Below, one piece after another: positions 41,768 through 53,250 of a DNA stretch of 64,000 bases. The stretch comes from Sorex araneus. Lineage: Eukaryota > Chordata > Mammalia > Eulipotyphla > Soricidae. Numbering within the stretch: the stretch's first letter is position 1; each line of letters begins with the position of its first letter. The position numbers were made by a program, and so were the translations under genes. The notes below the pieces were generated by a model that worked only from the letters and a program-made list of their open reading frames with translations, had not been told where the DNA came from and made no database searches. The stretch is taken from the NCBI RefSeq assembly GCF_027595985.1, contig NC_073306.1, positions 104,892,984 through 104,956,983 of the forward strand, read 5' to 3'.

Positions 41768-44307
41768 ATGGATAAATTCCTCGACTCCTATAATCTCCCA
41801 AGGCTGAACCAAGAAGACCTGGAGTACCTGAATAGTCCAATTAACATCAAGGAAATTGAAATGGTAATCAAAAGTCTTCCCAAAAACAAAAGCCCAGGTC
41901 CAGACGGATTCACTAACGAGTTCTTCCAAACATTTAAAGAGGACCTTTTGCCAGTCCTTCTCAAGCTCTTCCAGGAAATTGAAGAAACAGAAACCCTCCC
42001 TAACAGTTTCTATGAGGCTCCTATCTCCCTAATATCAAAAGCAAACAAAGACACCACAAAAAAAGAAAACTACAGGCCAATATCCCTGATGAACACAGAT
42101 GTGAAGATTCTCAACAAAATATTAGCAAATAGAATTCAACAACTCATCAAAAAGATCATACACCACGACCAAGTGGGATTCATCCCGGGGATGCAAGGAT
42201 GGTTTAACATCCGGAAATCAATCAACATAATCCATCATATCAACAAAAGAAAAGATAAAAATCATATAATCATATCAATAGATGCAGAGAAAGCATTTGA
42301 CAAGATCCAGCATCCATTTATGATGAAAACACTTGCCAAAATGGGTATAGAAAGGACCTTCCTCAATATTGTCAAAGCCATTTATCACAAGCCTATGGCA
42401 AGCATTATCCTCAATGGGGAAAAACTAAGAGCCTTCCCTCTGAGAACAGGGACGAGACAAGGATGCCCACTCTCTCCACTTCTGTTCAATATAGTACTGG
42501 AAGTACTTGCAATAGCGATTAGGCAAGAAAAAGACATTGAGGGCATTCAGGTAGGAAAGGAAGAAATCAAGCTCTCACTATTCGCAGATGATATGATACT
42601 ATACCTAGAGAACCCTAAAACCTCTACCAAGAAACTCCTAGAAACAATAGACTCGTATAGTAAAGTTGCTGGCTATAGAATCAATACCCAAAAGTCCATG
42701 GCTCTCCTATATGCAAATAATGAGAGAGAAGAAAGTGACCTGAGAAAAGCAATCCCGTTCACAATTGCGCCTCATAAAATCAAATACCTCGGAATCAGCT
42801 TGACAAAGGAGGTAAAGGACTTGTATAATGAAAACTATAAAACACTACTTCAGGAAATAAAAGAGGACACGAGGAAATGGAAAGACATCCCCTGCTCATG
42901 GATTGGAAGAATTAATATTGTCAAAATGGCAATTCTCCCCAAAGCATTGTACAAATTCAATGCGATCCCTATAGGGATACCCTTGACATTCTTCAAAGAA
43001 ATGGAGCAAGCGCTCCTGAAATTCATATGGAACAATAAGCCCCCACGAATAGCTAAAGCAATCCTTGGGAAAAAGAAAATGGGAGGAATCAACCTCCCCA
43101 ACTTCCAACTCTACTACAAAGCGGTAGTCATTAAAACAGCATGGTACTGGAACAAAGGCAGAGCGGCAGACCAATGGAACAGGGTTGAATACTCTGACAT
43201 ACACCCCCAAATATATGATCATCTAGTCTTTGATAAGGGAGCAAGAAATGTGAAGTGGAGCAAGGAAAGCATGTTTAACAAATTGTGCTGGCAAAACTGG
43301 ACGGCTACATGCAAAAAAATGGGCTTAGACCTCCATCTATCACCATGTACAAAAATCAGATCAAAATGGATTAAAGACCTCAACATCAGACCAGAATCCC
43401 TAAGGTACATTGAAGATAAGGTCGGCAAAACCCTCCACGACATTGAAGCCAAAGGTATCTTCAAAGCTGACACGCCACTGGCCAAGCAAGTGAAAACAAA
43501 GATAAATAAATGGGACTATCTCAAACTAAGAAGCTTCTGCAACTCAAAAGAAACAGTGACCAAAATACAAAGACAATCTACAGAATGGGAAAGGATATTT
43601 ATGCAGTACCCATCCAATAAAGGGTTGATAACAAGGATATACAATGCACTGGTTGAACTCCACAAGAAGAAAACTGCCAACCCGATCAAAAAATGGGCTG
43701 ATGAAATGAACAGAAACTTTTCCAAAGAAGAAATCCGAATGGCTCAGAGGCACATGAGAAAATGTTCAACATCACTAATCATCAGGGAGATGCAGATCAA
43801 AACAACAATGAGATATCATCTCACACCACAGAGACTGGCCCACATCCCCAAAAACAAAAGCAACCGGTGTTGGCATGGATGTGGGGAGAAAGGGACTCTC
43901 CTTCACTGCTGGTGGGAATGCCGACTAGTTCAGCCCTTTTGGAAAATAATATGGACGATTCTCAAAAGTTAGAAATTGGGCTCCCATTTGACCCAGCAAT
44001 ACCACTCCTGGGAATATATCCCGGAGAGGCAAAAAGGTATAGTAGAGATGACATCTGCATTTCCATGTTCATTGCCGCTCTGTTCACAATAGCCACAATA
44101 TGGAAAAAACCAGAGTGCCCGAAAACAGATGATTGGCTAAAGAAACTCTGGTATATTTACACAATGGAATACTATGTAGCTGTCAGAAAACATGAAGTCA
44201 TGAAATTTGCATATAAGTGGATCAACATGGAAAGTATCATGCTGAGTGAAATGAGTCAGAAAGAAAGAGACAGACATAGAAAAATTGCACTCATATGTGG
44301 AATATAA
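41768..44307 (+). pseudogene. L1 ORF2 fragment, RT and C-terminus, one frameshift
   Basis: 734 codons open from 41768 to 43972, covering the reverse transcriptase ([21 protein letters not shown]) and the C-terminal knuckle ([18 protein letters not shown]). At about 43960 a run of six A in the intact copy is shortened here, shifting the frame and giving a stop after TILKS. The last 110 codons continue in the next frame ([15 protein letters not shown] to LICGI, stop at 44305-44307). No endonuclease domain. Confidence 0.95.
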
Positions 44308-44769
44308 AGTAGCTGAAAGGTACAAGCTTACAATGTTGTGATTCCTGGCAGACATTTCACTAGACTTAGTTACTAAAATACAGAAATCCAAAACTATGCT
44401 GCTGCTAGTGCGGCCTCCGGACCTCATATCTCTTCAATCTCAGCAATGGAAAACAAATTACCAAATGCTTTCTTTTCAGCAGATCGACTTTAGGGGGGAG
44501 AAACTCCAAATCAATAATAGTGAATTTTTTGATTGAAATATTGAATGTAATCAAAGTAGAGTGAAAGTAAAGTGAAATTTACCAGTTACACATGCGGGGT
44601 GGGGGGCTGGGGAGGTGGGGGGGAGGGGGGATGTATATCGTGATTCTTGGTGGTGGAATATGTGCGCTGGTGAAGGGATGGGTGTTTGAGCATTGTATAA
44701 CTGAGACTTAAACCTGAAAGCTTTGTAACTTTCCACATGGTGAATTAATAAAAGAAATTAAAAAAAAAA
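44308..44769 (+). other. L1 3' UTR, type B
   Basis: After the ORF2 stop: AGTAGCTGAAAGGTACAAGCTT, then GACTTAGTTACTAAAATACAG, GAAATATTGAATGTAATCAA, a G-rich run (44596-44632), GCATTGTATAACTGAGACTT and an A-tail. From AGGTACAAGCTT on it matches the ORF-less elements at 20205-20916 and, partly, 8898-9237 and 46400-47652. Only the final 150 bp resemble type A. Confidence 0.88.
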
Positions 44770-44786
44770 GAAAAGGTGAAGGTGGG

Positions 44787-44941
44787 AATTTTTAGTATTA
44801 GAGACATTCCAGTTTTGGAAAGTGCTAAAGTTAATACGATATTGTGATTTATAATAATAAATTAATAATAAATTTTATTAGAGCCTGGCAAGCTACCGAG
44901 AGTAACTTTTTTTTTTACTTTTAGGACTTCTTTTTTTTAAA
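44787..44941. other. Spacer with a 26-bp SINE scrap
   Basis: AGAGCCTGGCAAGCTACCGA GAGTA at about 44880-44905 is an exact piece of the long-form SINE body, with TAA repeats before and T-runs after it. Confidence 0.6.
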
Positions 44942-45812
44942 AAAAAATTTTAAAATTTTATTGAATCACCGTGAGATAGTTACAAGCTTTCATGTTTGGG
45001 TTACAATCTCACAATGATAAAACACCCATCCCTCCACCAGTACACATTCCCCACCACCAGTATCACGGGTATACCTCCCTTTCCCACCATCCCCCTGCCT
45101 CCATGGCAGACAATATTCCTCACACTCTCTGTCTACTTTTGGGCATTATGGCTTGCAACACAGACACTGAGAGGTCATCATGTTTGGTCCATTATCTACT
45201 TTTGGCATGCATCTCTCATCCCAACTGATTCCTCCAGCCTTCATTTTCTTAGTGATACCTTCTCTATTCCATCTTCCTTCTCCCCTCCACTTATGAAGCA
45301 GTCTTCCAGCTATGGGGCAATCCCCCTGGCCCTTGTATCTACTGTCCTTGGATGTCAGCCTCATGTGATGTTATTTTATACTCCACAAATGAGTGCAATC
45401 CCTCTATGTCTGTCTCTCTCTTTCTGACTCATTTCACTTAGCATGATACTCTCCATGTTTATCCACTTATAAGCAAATTTCATGACTTCATCCTCTAACA
45501 GCTGCATAGTATTCCATTGTGTAGATGTACCAAAGTTTCTTTAACCAGTCATCTGTTTTAGGTCACTCAGGTTGTTTCCATATTTTGGCTATTGTGAACA
45601 GTGCTGCAATGAATATATAGGTACAGTTGTCATTTCTACTGTGCTTTTTCGCATCCTCAGGATATATTCCCAGAAGTGGCATTGCGGGGTCATATGGAAG
45701 CTCAATTTCTAGTTTCTGAAGGACTGTCCAATTGTTTTCCAGAAAGGCTGGACCAGTCGACATTCCCACCAACAGTGAAGGAGTGTCCCTTTTTCCCCAC
45801 ATCCACACCAAA
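44942..45812 (-). mobile_element. L1 3' end, type A, reverse, about 870 bp
   Basis: Read on the minus strand it begins in the ORF2 C-terminal knuckle region (GTGGGGAAAAAGGGACACTC), passes WKQPE- and MEYYAA-like codons with stops and ends in the type A 3' UTR and A-rich tail at 44942. Together with the preceding forward L1 it makes a tail-to-tail pair. Confidence 0.92.
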
Positions 45813-46263
45813 AGCTCAACCTTTTAAGCTTTGTCTCTGCCCAAGGTTGTATGTAGATCTCATCTAGGGATGTTGCATTGGTTACCAGAAAACCAACTTA
45901 GTGATTTGGAGACATGGCTTAGACCTCTTCATCAATTTGGAGGGCAAAGTTCCTGGGAGTCAAATAATTGTCATTGGCCAATGATTTAATGAGCCATAAC
46001 TGTATAATGACACCACCATAAAACCTCAGCAGTATAAGGTTTTGAGTGCTTGGAAATGGTGAAAATGGAGTTTTCAGGGAAGACATACATGGTGAGAGCA
46101 TGGGAGGTCCATATGTTTTTCCTATAGCCTGTCCTTATTTATATCCTTTTATAATAAACAGTAGTGAAGTAAAGTAAAATGTTATTTCTGAGTTCTGTGA
46201 GCTGCATTAGCAAACTAACAGAATGCAAGGAGGGGATTGGAACAACCTTTTATTTAAGGCAGT
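45813..46263. other. Low-copy DNA
   Basis: Nothing recognised. Confidence 0.4.
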
Positions 46264-46392
46264 AGGGGATGGAGTGATAGCACAGTGGGTAAGGCATTTG
46301 CCTTGCATGCCACCGACCTGGGTTTGATTCCTCTGTCTTTCTCAGAGAGCCCAGCAAGCTATCGAGAGTATCCCACCCGCATGGCAGAGCCT
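46264..46392 (+). mobile_element. Long-form SINE, 3' truncated at the next repeat
   Basis: GGGATGGAGTGATAGCACAG to CCGCATGGCAGAGCCTG, then an A-rich join to the composite repeat. The 3' half is missing, which is unusual for a retroposed SINE and suggests a later deletion or insertion at this point. Confidence 0.88.
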
Positions 46393-46399
46393 GAAAACA

Positions 46400-47435
46400 A
46401 ACCAAAAAAGATGGTTATTTCCCGTCATTATCCGGCGTGGGGCTCTGGCTTAGTTGATAGTCTGGTAGAATGTCTGCAAGCAGTTTCTGGAACCAAAAGT
46501 AGTGCGCTGGTATCGGCCCCGGCTCGAGATTCCACCAGCGTCCCGCTGTTTCCATGTACATAATAATTTATTCCCTTGTATCCCATTCCCACGCCACCAG
46601 GTCCGTGTCAACTTAATGGACATCATACTATGGTTAACGCCACGCCGCGTTTCTTCCCGAGAAAGAAGGATATTTCTTCTCAGCCGGCGTGGGGATATGG
46701 CTTAGTTCAATCTAGAGAGATGGCTACCACTTTGATTGCCTTCAATATTTCAACAAAAGACTTACTATTCTTGTTAGGATTTCCACCAAAATCCGACCCA
46801 TTAAAAAGGAACCATTTCATATTGGTGATGATTAGATGATATTAGGTCGCGGCCACGGCAGCGGCCGTGCGGTTTTGGGTTTCTGTATAAAGCCCAGGGA
46901 AAGTACAGCCAGAAATTACACGTCACTACAAACTTTTACCCTTTTTTGGTCCCCCCAAAGTCCAACCCGTTACTAAGGAACCATTTCATATTGCTGATGA
47001 TTAGATGACATTAGACCGCTGCCGCGGCCGTGCGGTTTTGGGTTTCTGTATAAAGTCCAGGGAAAATTCCGCCTGAAATTCTATCACTACAATCTTTTAC
47101 CCTTTTATGGTGCTCATAAGATGGGAAAACCTAGAGAAATACCGGGCCCCCACAGGGGCAGCCTGGCGGAAACGCTCAGTTCACATACTGCAAGTTTTTC
47201 AGTGGGCTGCTGGTGTCCAAAGTAGCTCTTTTGGCCTCCTCGGTCATACTGGAGCGGTGGGCGTGGCGAGTGGGAAGCCCACGTGGCCCCACTGTCCTTA
47301 AGTGTCGGCGGTGGGCGGAGACCAGTACTTCCCCGCCCCGCGATCTCCAGCAAGCCGCGCCGCACATTTGGGTCCATGTCTCCATTTTGTGCTCAGAGAA
47401 GTGGGGTGGAGGCTGTGCTGTGCCCAGGAGGGGTT

Positions 47436-47467
<32 letters not shown>

Positions 47468-47652
47468 GACAGAGAGAGACAGAGAGAGACAGAGAGAGAG
47501 ATTAAAAAAAAGAGGAACGCCGGGCCCCCGCAGGGGCAGCCTGGCGGAAATGCTCAGTTCACATACTGCAAGTTTTTCAGTGGGCTGCTGGTGTCCAAAG
47601 TAGCTCTTTTGGCCTCCTCAGTCATACTGGAGTGGCGGGCGCGGCGAGTGGG
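46400..47652 (-). mobile_element. GC-rich composite repeat with internal duplications, related to type B elements
   Basis: Three internal direct duplications are visible: about 46420-46475 with 46672-46735 (shared CCGGCGTGGGG...GGCTTAGTT); 46740-46920 with 46930-47105 (shared AGGAACCATTTCATATTG and GTGCGGTTTTGGGTTTCTGT); 47141-47274 with 47518-47652 (about 95% alike by eye, shared GCAAGTTTTTCAGTGGGCTG). A minus-strand TTGAAATATTGAA followed by GGCAATCAAAG links it to the type B UTR. CpG density is high. No credible coding frame. Confidence 0.75.
47434..47502. repeat. (GA)n / (CAGAGAGA)n tract
   Basis: Simple repeat lying between the third pair of duplicated modules. Confidence 0.95.
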
Positions 47653-48003
47653 GTGTATGAGATTCCTTTTAGGTACATTCTCTAATTTAGTTAGATTAAA
47701 ACTTGTAGAAATTAATCAGACACTAAGGAGAATGTGGAAGCAACAGGTGAGTTTACCTGTGTCAGAGGTTGACCTTACACTGTTTACTTCAGTAACCTAG
47801 GAGAAGCCATTTTCAAAACATGAATGTAAATGTAGCCTTCTCAGAGTTGCGTTACTGTGGCAGAATTAGGAGTCTTGGCAAATGGATTTTCAAAATGTTT
47901 TATCACACAGACTCTAAGCATCTTGAGCACAAGCCCCAGAGTCCTTATAAGACTTAGCATAATGCGTTGCATAAACCATGTGTTTATTAAAAATTGGTTG
48001 ATG
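47653..48003. other. Low-copy DNA
   Basis: Nothing recognised. Confidence 0.4.
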
Positions 48004-48165
48004 GTATGAGTGATAGTACTGAAGGTCTATGGTTACAGTGGTTGCAACACTGGTTTGGATTCTCGGGACCACATATGGTCAGTCCCGAACATAGAGGCAG
48101 AAATACCTTCAAACTCTGTAAGAGGTGACCCCAACCTTCACTGCCTCCTACCCCCTAATAAAAAA
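48004..48165 (+). mobile_element. Very diverged shrew-type SINE
   Basis: GGTATGAGTGATAGTACTGA and GATTCTCGGGACCACATATG GTC follow the short-form order; the rest is poorly matched. Confidence 0.4.
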
Positions 48166-48273
48166 TTATTTGAACGAATGAATTGAAGTATGCTCTGGGC
48201 AGGAAAAAGACAACAAACATAAAAAGTTGTAAAGGCTAAAGAGAAGTTGATTATTTTTTTTACACCCAACACT

Positions 48274-48430
48274 TGGAGGAAGAAGACCTAGATTCAAGCT
48301 ATAACTCTAATATTTACTAGCTCTGTGCCTGACCTCTATTTCCTTCTGTGTAAAATGAACACAAAAATTACTGCTTCCTATCTCAGAGGGTTATTGAGGG
48401 ACTCAGATAACATAATAAATGTATAGTAGT
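48274..48430 (+). mobile_element. MIR
   Basis: Follows the MIR order: GACCTAGATTCAAGCTATAA CTCTAATATTTACTAGCTCTG, CTATTTCCTTCTGTGTAAAA TGAACAC, TCTCAGAGGGTTATTGAGGG. Confidence 0.82.
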
Positions 48431-50989
48431 TGATTTAGAGGATATTTTCCTGGTTCAAGCTGGTTCATTCTCAGAAATGGGACTCTATCATGTTTGTTGA
48501 CTGTGAAGGAACACCTGCTTGAAAGTCGGGGTTTGGAGTGGTGGAACTTGACCTCAGCTGGACCACTCTAAATCCCTGTCCCGGAAATCTGGATATGGGC
48601 AGGAGACAGTCAGTCTTCATTGTCTGAGAGCATACCCGGGGAACCCAAGACACAAAACAACCCTCTTCTTCTAGCCGCAAAATAATTAAGTAGCAGAAAA
48701 ACGCTGATTCTTTAAGAAATAGGAAAGAAACAGATGTGTGAAAAAAGAGTAAAAACTATGCAAAATTATTCTCTGGGTTCCAGAGATCTTGCTGCATTTT
48801 TGCTGTTGGAAAATCTGAACTAGTCTTGTATCTTTGTAATAAATCCTCATTTTATTCCTTAGCCAAATAAAGCTGTCTTAATTTGGCCTGACTTGCTTTG
48901 ATTCTCTCAATCAAAGCATTATAAATTTTTGTGATGCAATTTTGAATATAGTAGTTTCCTTTAATAGACAAACACAGCCAGTTTTGAGCAGAGCACCAGA
49001 ATTTCTAGCTATGCCACTGTCTCTTATCTTTTTCTCGAGGGAACAGGCATCCAAAATTTAGTCTCAGTCTCCGTGGTAATCAGGAGTTCCCTGTAGTATC
49101 TGCCTGGTGAGGGCCACACAGAGTCCAGGACAGACGTGTATATCATGCTGAACTAGTACTGTGGGAAAGTGTTAGGAAAAGAAGCCAGGCCACTGAAGGT
49201 TTTTTTTTAAATGTAATTAATGACTTTCATTTTTGCCTACCTTTTTTCCAGTGCAACAGAGCAAGGTGCAGAAAGCTGCTACAGAAAATTAGTTATAATT
49301 TAGGTAGTATCGTGAATGCCCTGTCAGTCACTTGATTATGTGATTGAAAGGAACATTTCATTTGGAGATTTGCAATTTTCTGGTGCTATTGGCATTACAC
49401 AATTACGTTCCCTGTCATTTATCACATTGTGGAATACCAAGACAAATTTGCTTCTCCTTACATTTATCATATTACTGGGAAATATAGAGACAGATTTAGC
49501 CAATTGCTTTACACCAAATGATGGCTCTTGTTATCGGGGGACATTCAGTAGCTTTTCTGTTCAAAGGTCTCTTGGAATTATTCAGCACCAAGAGGATTTC
49601 CCCCCCAATTACTTTGAAATTGAGATTTTCCCCTTTCCTTCAGCACTGCTCTTCACAAGGAGGAGCGAGGCCTATCTGCCCTTTGCAGCAGGCGCAGAGT
49701 CAGCTGAGAATGACAGGATTGCAGAGGGGCACCCTCCTCCTTGGGAATCTGGGAGCAGTGCTGCCAGGGTGGGGACCTTGAGGCATTATGCTACAGGATC
49801 GCTTTAAATATTCTTTAGGGACTGTTTTGCTTTGGTCATCTTTAGAATGAAAAGTTTCACTTTTATACAAAGCTATCTTAAATATTAATTTGGGAAAAGG
49901 TAGAGCCGGTAGAAACATGGATACATGAAATTTTCTGCAGGAAGGTTGGTATTCTTTAGCACACAGACTGACCAGATGATGCTTTTCTGGAAAATAAAAT
50001 GGAGAGGGTTTTTTTTTTTAAAGTTCAATATATGACCCTTGGCTTAATTGAGAATTGACTAGTTTGTGTCTATCTGATACCCACATTAGAAATTTGTCCT
50101 TTTCAAAAATACCTACACTCACAAACCTTAGCCTAAAATGATAGAACTTTATGGGGCAGAGAAATCTGCATTTTGAGAAAAGGTTAGAGGGGGTTGTTTA
50201 GCATGCTAAACTACTAGATACTCATTAATCCTGGGAGATTTTGAAATTTCTGATACCCTGGCTACTCTGACAAATCAGACAGATAAAATTAAAGCTTTCG
50301 GGACTAGAACTCAGATATCAGATTGTTTTAAATCTCTCTAGATATTTCCAATGTGTAGCCAGCCATGCCTGCGAAGTCATTAAACTATAGCAAAGTCACT
50401 ATTAAAAAGTCATACACCTATATTCTGGCCCTCAAGAGTGTCCCAAGACTTATCTGAGTGCCTCTGACCACTAGGTACAGATTTTGGACCCAGGGAGGAC
50501 CACTAAAACTGTGGTCCTATTTGTAGTTTGAGAACAGCTGGTTCAATCTGTCAGGATGATGGAAATTGTATCAATTTTATGGGATCTGGGCAGGAAATAA
50601 AGGAAAACAGTGTCACAGATGGGGTAAGTAAAAATGGAAGTCCCACAGCTATGGAAAAACTGACTTCCAAAGATTTCTGGTCTCTGGAATATAGATAAAT
50701 TTTACACTCTTCCTTTGGTGAGCCTGGAATCCCCCATTATTGGCAGAGCCTGCTTCAGTAATATACAAGTGAGAACATTTGAGTTTTCCTGCTGCAGGGA
50801 ATCAATATCTCTAGCTGGACTGAGATGGGGTGGAAATATGGATGGGTAATTGCTGTTCTCTGTCACCCTAAATAGAGAATCTTTTCTTGGTCAACTAGAT
50901 GCACATCCTTAAGGCCTTAAGGCATTCATATGAACTTGACACCTGACATTTAGCAAATAGTTTTCCTCTCCCAGTTTCATAGCTTATTT
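48431..50989. other. Long low-copy stretch; candidate conserved non-coding DNA
   Basis: The part 49200-49700 lacks visible repeats and has TAATTA-type homeodomain core sites (for example near 49215) and long stretches without simple repeats. It happens to be open for 163 codons (49316-49807), but the product is unrecognised and no splice or start context supports it. A weak hAT-like end (GTTTGAGAACAGCTGG) lies near 50530. Confidence 0.35.
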
Positions 50990-51160
50990 TCTTTTTGCTT
51001 TTGGCCCACACCTGGCAATGTTCAGGGCTTACTCCTAGCTCTGTGTCCAGGGATCACCCCTGGAAGACTCAGGGGACCATATGTGGTGCCAGGAATCGAA
51101 CCCGAGTCAGCTGCATGCAAGGAAGCACCCTACCCACTGTACTATCACTCTGATCCCAAG
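50990..51160 (-). mobile_element. SOR-type SINE, short form
   Basis: Inverse: TTTTGGCCCACACCTGGCAA, AGGGCTTACTCCTAGCTCTG, GGACCATATGTGGTGCCAGG AATCGAACCCG, ATGCAAGGAAGCACCCTACC, TATCACTCTGATCCC head. Confidence 0.9.
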
Positions 51161-52609
51161 AGTTTTATAGTTTTTATTCTTTAATAGAGTTGCCTTTGGG
51201 TTAGAAAGCAAATGAGTTCCTTTAGTATTAAAATTGATATTAAATAAAAGTAAATTATTTTCTTTTTTATTTTCATTGCCTCTAGGCAACGCTAATCACA
51301 TTAAAATGTGATTTTAAAATTAAGCTTTTTTTCCCCAGTATGCTGCATTTCTATGGCTCTCTTCTCTCTCTCTTTTTTTTAATTTGTAACTGCTATTTTG
51401 ACACATTCTATGTGGTGGCTGATGCCAAATCTTGCAAGACTTAGTTGTTAAGCACTTAATTGTTAGCATATATCCTAATAACCAGACTGATTTCTGATAA
51501 ATCATTTATCTTTATGAAACTCTTACTATGTCTCAATTACTGTCCTAGAAAATGAGTTTGTGAAGAAAAAGGCACTCCTTGATCTCAAATCGTTTGCTAT
51601 ACGATACATATATGTAAATAGGTGGAGTATAAAAATTATTCTGAATTAACATAAAATACCATGCAAAATCTTCCCCACACATGGTTTAATTTGATCACTT
51701 ATTATCATGCATGAGGGAACATCATTTATACATGGGGAAAATTAAGGCTCATATGAGTGAATTAAAGCTTATACTTCAGGTTTCTTTTTATAAAGGGGCA
51801 AAGACAGGATTACCAGTCAGGACCCCTAAATCTAACTCTGATAAACTCGCAACACACTCAAGTAGCTCAAAATCTCATCCATCAGGCACAACCATCTAAA
51901 GTAAAACCCCTTTAGTTTTAATGTCATGAATATTTAATAAGTGGTCATTTCTGGAGGATGGAGTTATTGGTCAAACATTCTGCATATTTCTCTTGCCAGA
52001 ATTTCAAAGGAACTCATTCTAGAGCTAATAACAGACCTGGTTCTCTATTCCTCAGTGAGATGGTGTTTTGGTAGAAGCAGCTGGGATTCATCCAGGGCTC
52101 AGTCTGGCCATCTGGCCAGGTGTTTGAGTGTCAAGGTCCACAGAACCAGATCTTGGAACTATCACCAGAAGTAAAGTAAGAACTTCTGCTCTCTGGAGAA
52201 TACTGCCTGCCAGAGAGGAAAAGTAATTACTTGTCCCTGCTAATTGAATTCTGAACTTTAAAGTAGACGTTCTGACTTAGGTTAACGTGACATGGGTCAA
52301 TTTAAAATTTTAAATTAAAGAAAAAACCAGCAGTGGATTTCAGTGCTTGGAATGCATAGCTGAAGCTCCTGAGGGCTGAAGTCAATTTTCACAACTTTTG
52401 CAGGTGCTGGCCTCCTGTGGAATTGTCTTCAGCGTGCCCTGCTTGTAACCTTGGCTAATGCAAAAAGGGTTACATTACTGTAAGGCAGGAAATTACTTCA
52501 GTCAATTTCATTCTGTGGACTTTTTTTGTCCTCCTTGAAATTCCCATGCTTATTTTTGGAGCTGCTTTTTAAAAATTATAAATTTTTATTTACCACCTTT
52601 GAGTAATAA
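51161..52609. other. Low-copy DNA
   Basis: Repeat-poor, nothing recognised; 52300-52560 again looks unique and moderately complex. Confidence 0.4.
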
Positions 52610-52825
52610 GAATGATATAACTAACATTCCTAGAAGAGTGAGCTATATATTGGGCATGGTTCTGAGATCTTCAGTCACCCTTATGAGATAGACATTGTTC
52701 TCTCCATTCAGCAGCTGAGTTAATGAAGCCATGGAGGGGTCAAGTAATTTGACTCAAGCCACAGAGTTAGGAAGGTGACAAAGGCAGATTTTGAGCTCGT
52801 TAAGACTGGTACTCTTTGTGTTCAG
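52610..52825 (-). mobile_element. MIR
   Basis: Inverse MIR: CCCTTATGAGATAGACATTG TTCTC, CAGCTGAGTTAATGAAGCC, GTCAAGTAATTTGACTCAAG CCACAGAGTTAGGAAG, GGCAGATTTTGAGCTC. Confidence 0.85.
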
Positions 52826-53022
52826 CCTCTCAAGATATGTCCAAATTCTATGTGACATTCCCTACCAAAGATATTTAGAGTGACTCAGTGGCCTGGATCA
52901 AGCTGGACTCCAGTTTAAAAAAAATCCTTTTGTTGGCTGACTGCAAAGTGTCTCACTTGAGTTTGGTATACTTCCTCCTAGACTGGGATACAGATGATTT
53001 CTGTAAGATACCACTTAAGATC

Positions 53023-53234
53023 GCATGGACAGCGCCTGGCAAGCTCCCTATGGCGTATTTGATATGCCCAAAACAGTAAGGATAGGTCTCATTCCTCTGA
53101 CCCTGAAAGGGCCTCCAATCGTTGGAAAAGACGAGTATGGAGAGGCTGCTAAAATCTCAGGGCTGGGAGGAATAGAGATATTACTGGTGCCTGCTCGAGT
53201 AATTCGACAAGCAACGGGATGACAGTGATACAGT
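53023..53234 (+). mobile_element. Long-form SINE, third subtype, 5' truncated, TSD present
   Basis: Starts at GCATGGACAGCGCCTGGCAA, passes GGTCTCATTCCTCTGACCCT G and CTAAAATCTCAGGGC, ends GGGATGACAGTGATACAGT without poly(A). TSD of 16 bp with one mismatch, GATACCACTTAAGATC at 53007-53022 and GATACCATTTAAGATC at 53235-53250. The TSD begins with GATAC, which overlaps the tail repeat. Confidence 0.92.
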
Positions 53235-53250
53235 GATACCATTTAAGATC

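Larger units (their letters stand above)
41745..44769 (+). mobile_element. 5'-truncated L1 with type B 3' UTR
   Basis: Flanked by a perfect 17-bp TSD, GAAAAGGTGAAGGTGGG, at 41728-41744 and 44770-44786. Starts within ORF2 after the endonuclease domain and ends in an A-run. ORF2 is close to that of the L1 at 26154-32029, but the 3' UTR is unrelated. ORF1, 5' UTR and EN are missing, so it was dead on arrival. Confidence 0.95.

Noticed and set aside
42850-43753. Minus-strand frames across the second L1
   Set aside because: Antisense shadows of ORF2.
47283-47603. 106-codon frame rich in Arg and Glu
   Set aside because: Reads through the GA/CAGA simple repeat and GC-rich composite element; no conserved product.
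49316-49807. 163-codon plus-strand gene
   Set aside because: No recognisable domain, no start or splice support, and GC/AT pattern matches unique non-coding DNA; kept only as a candidate conserved element.
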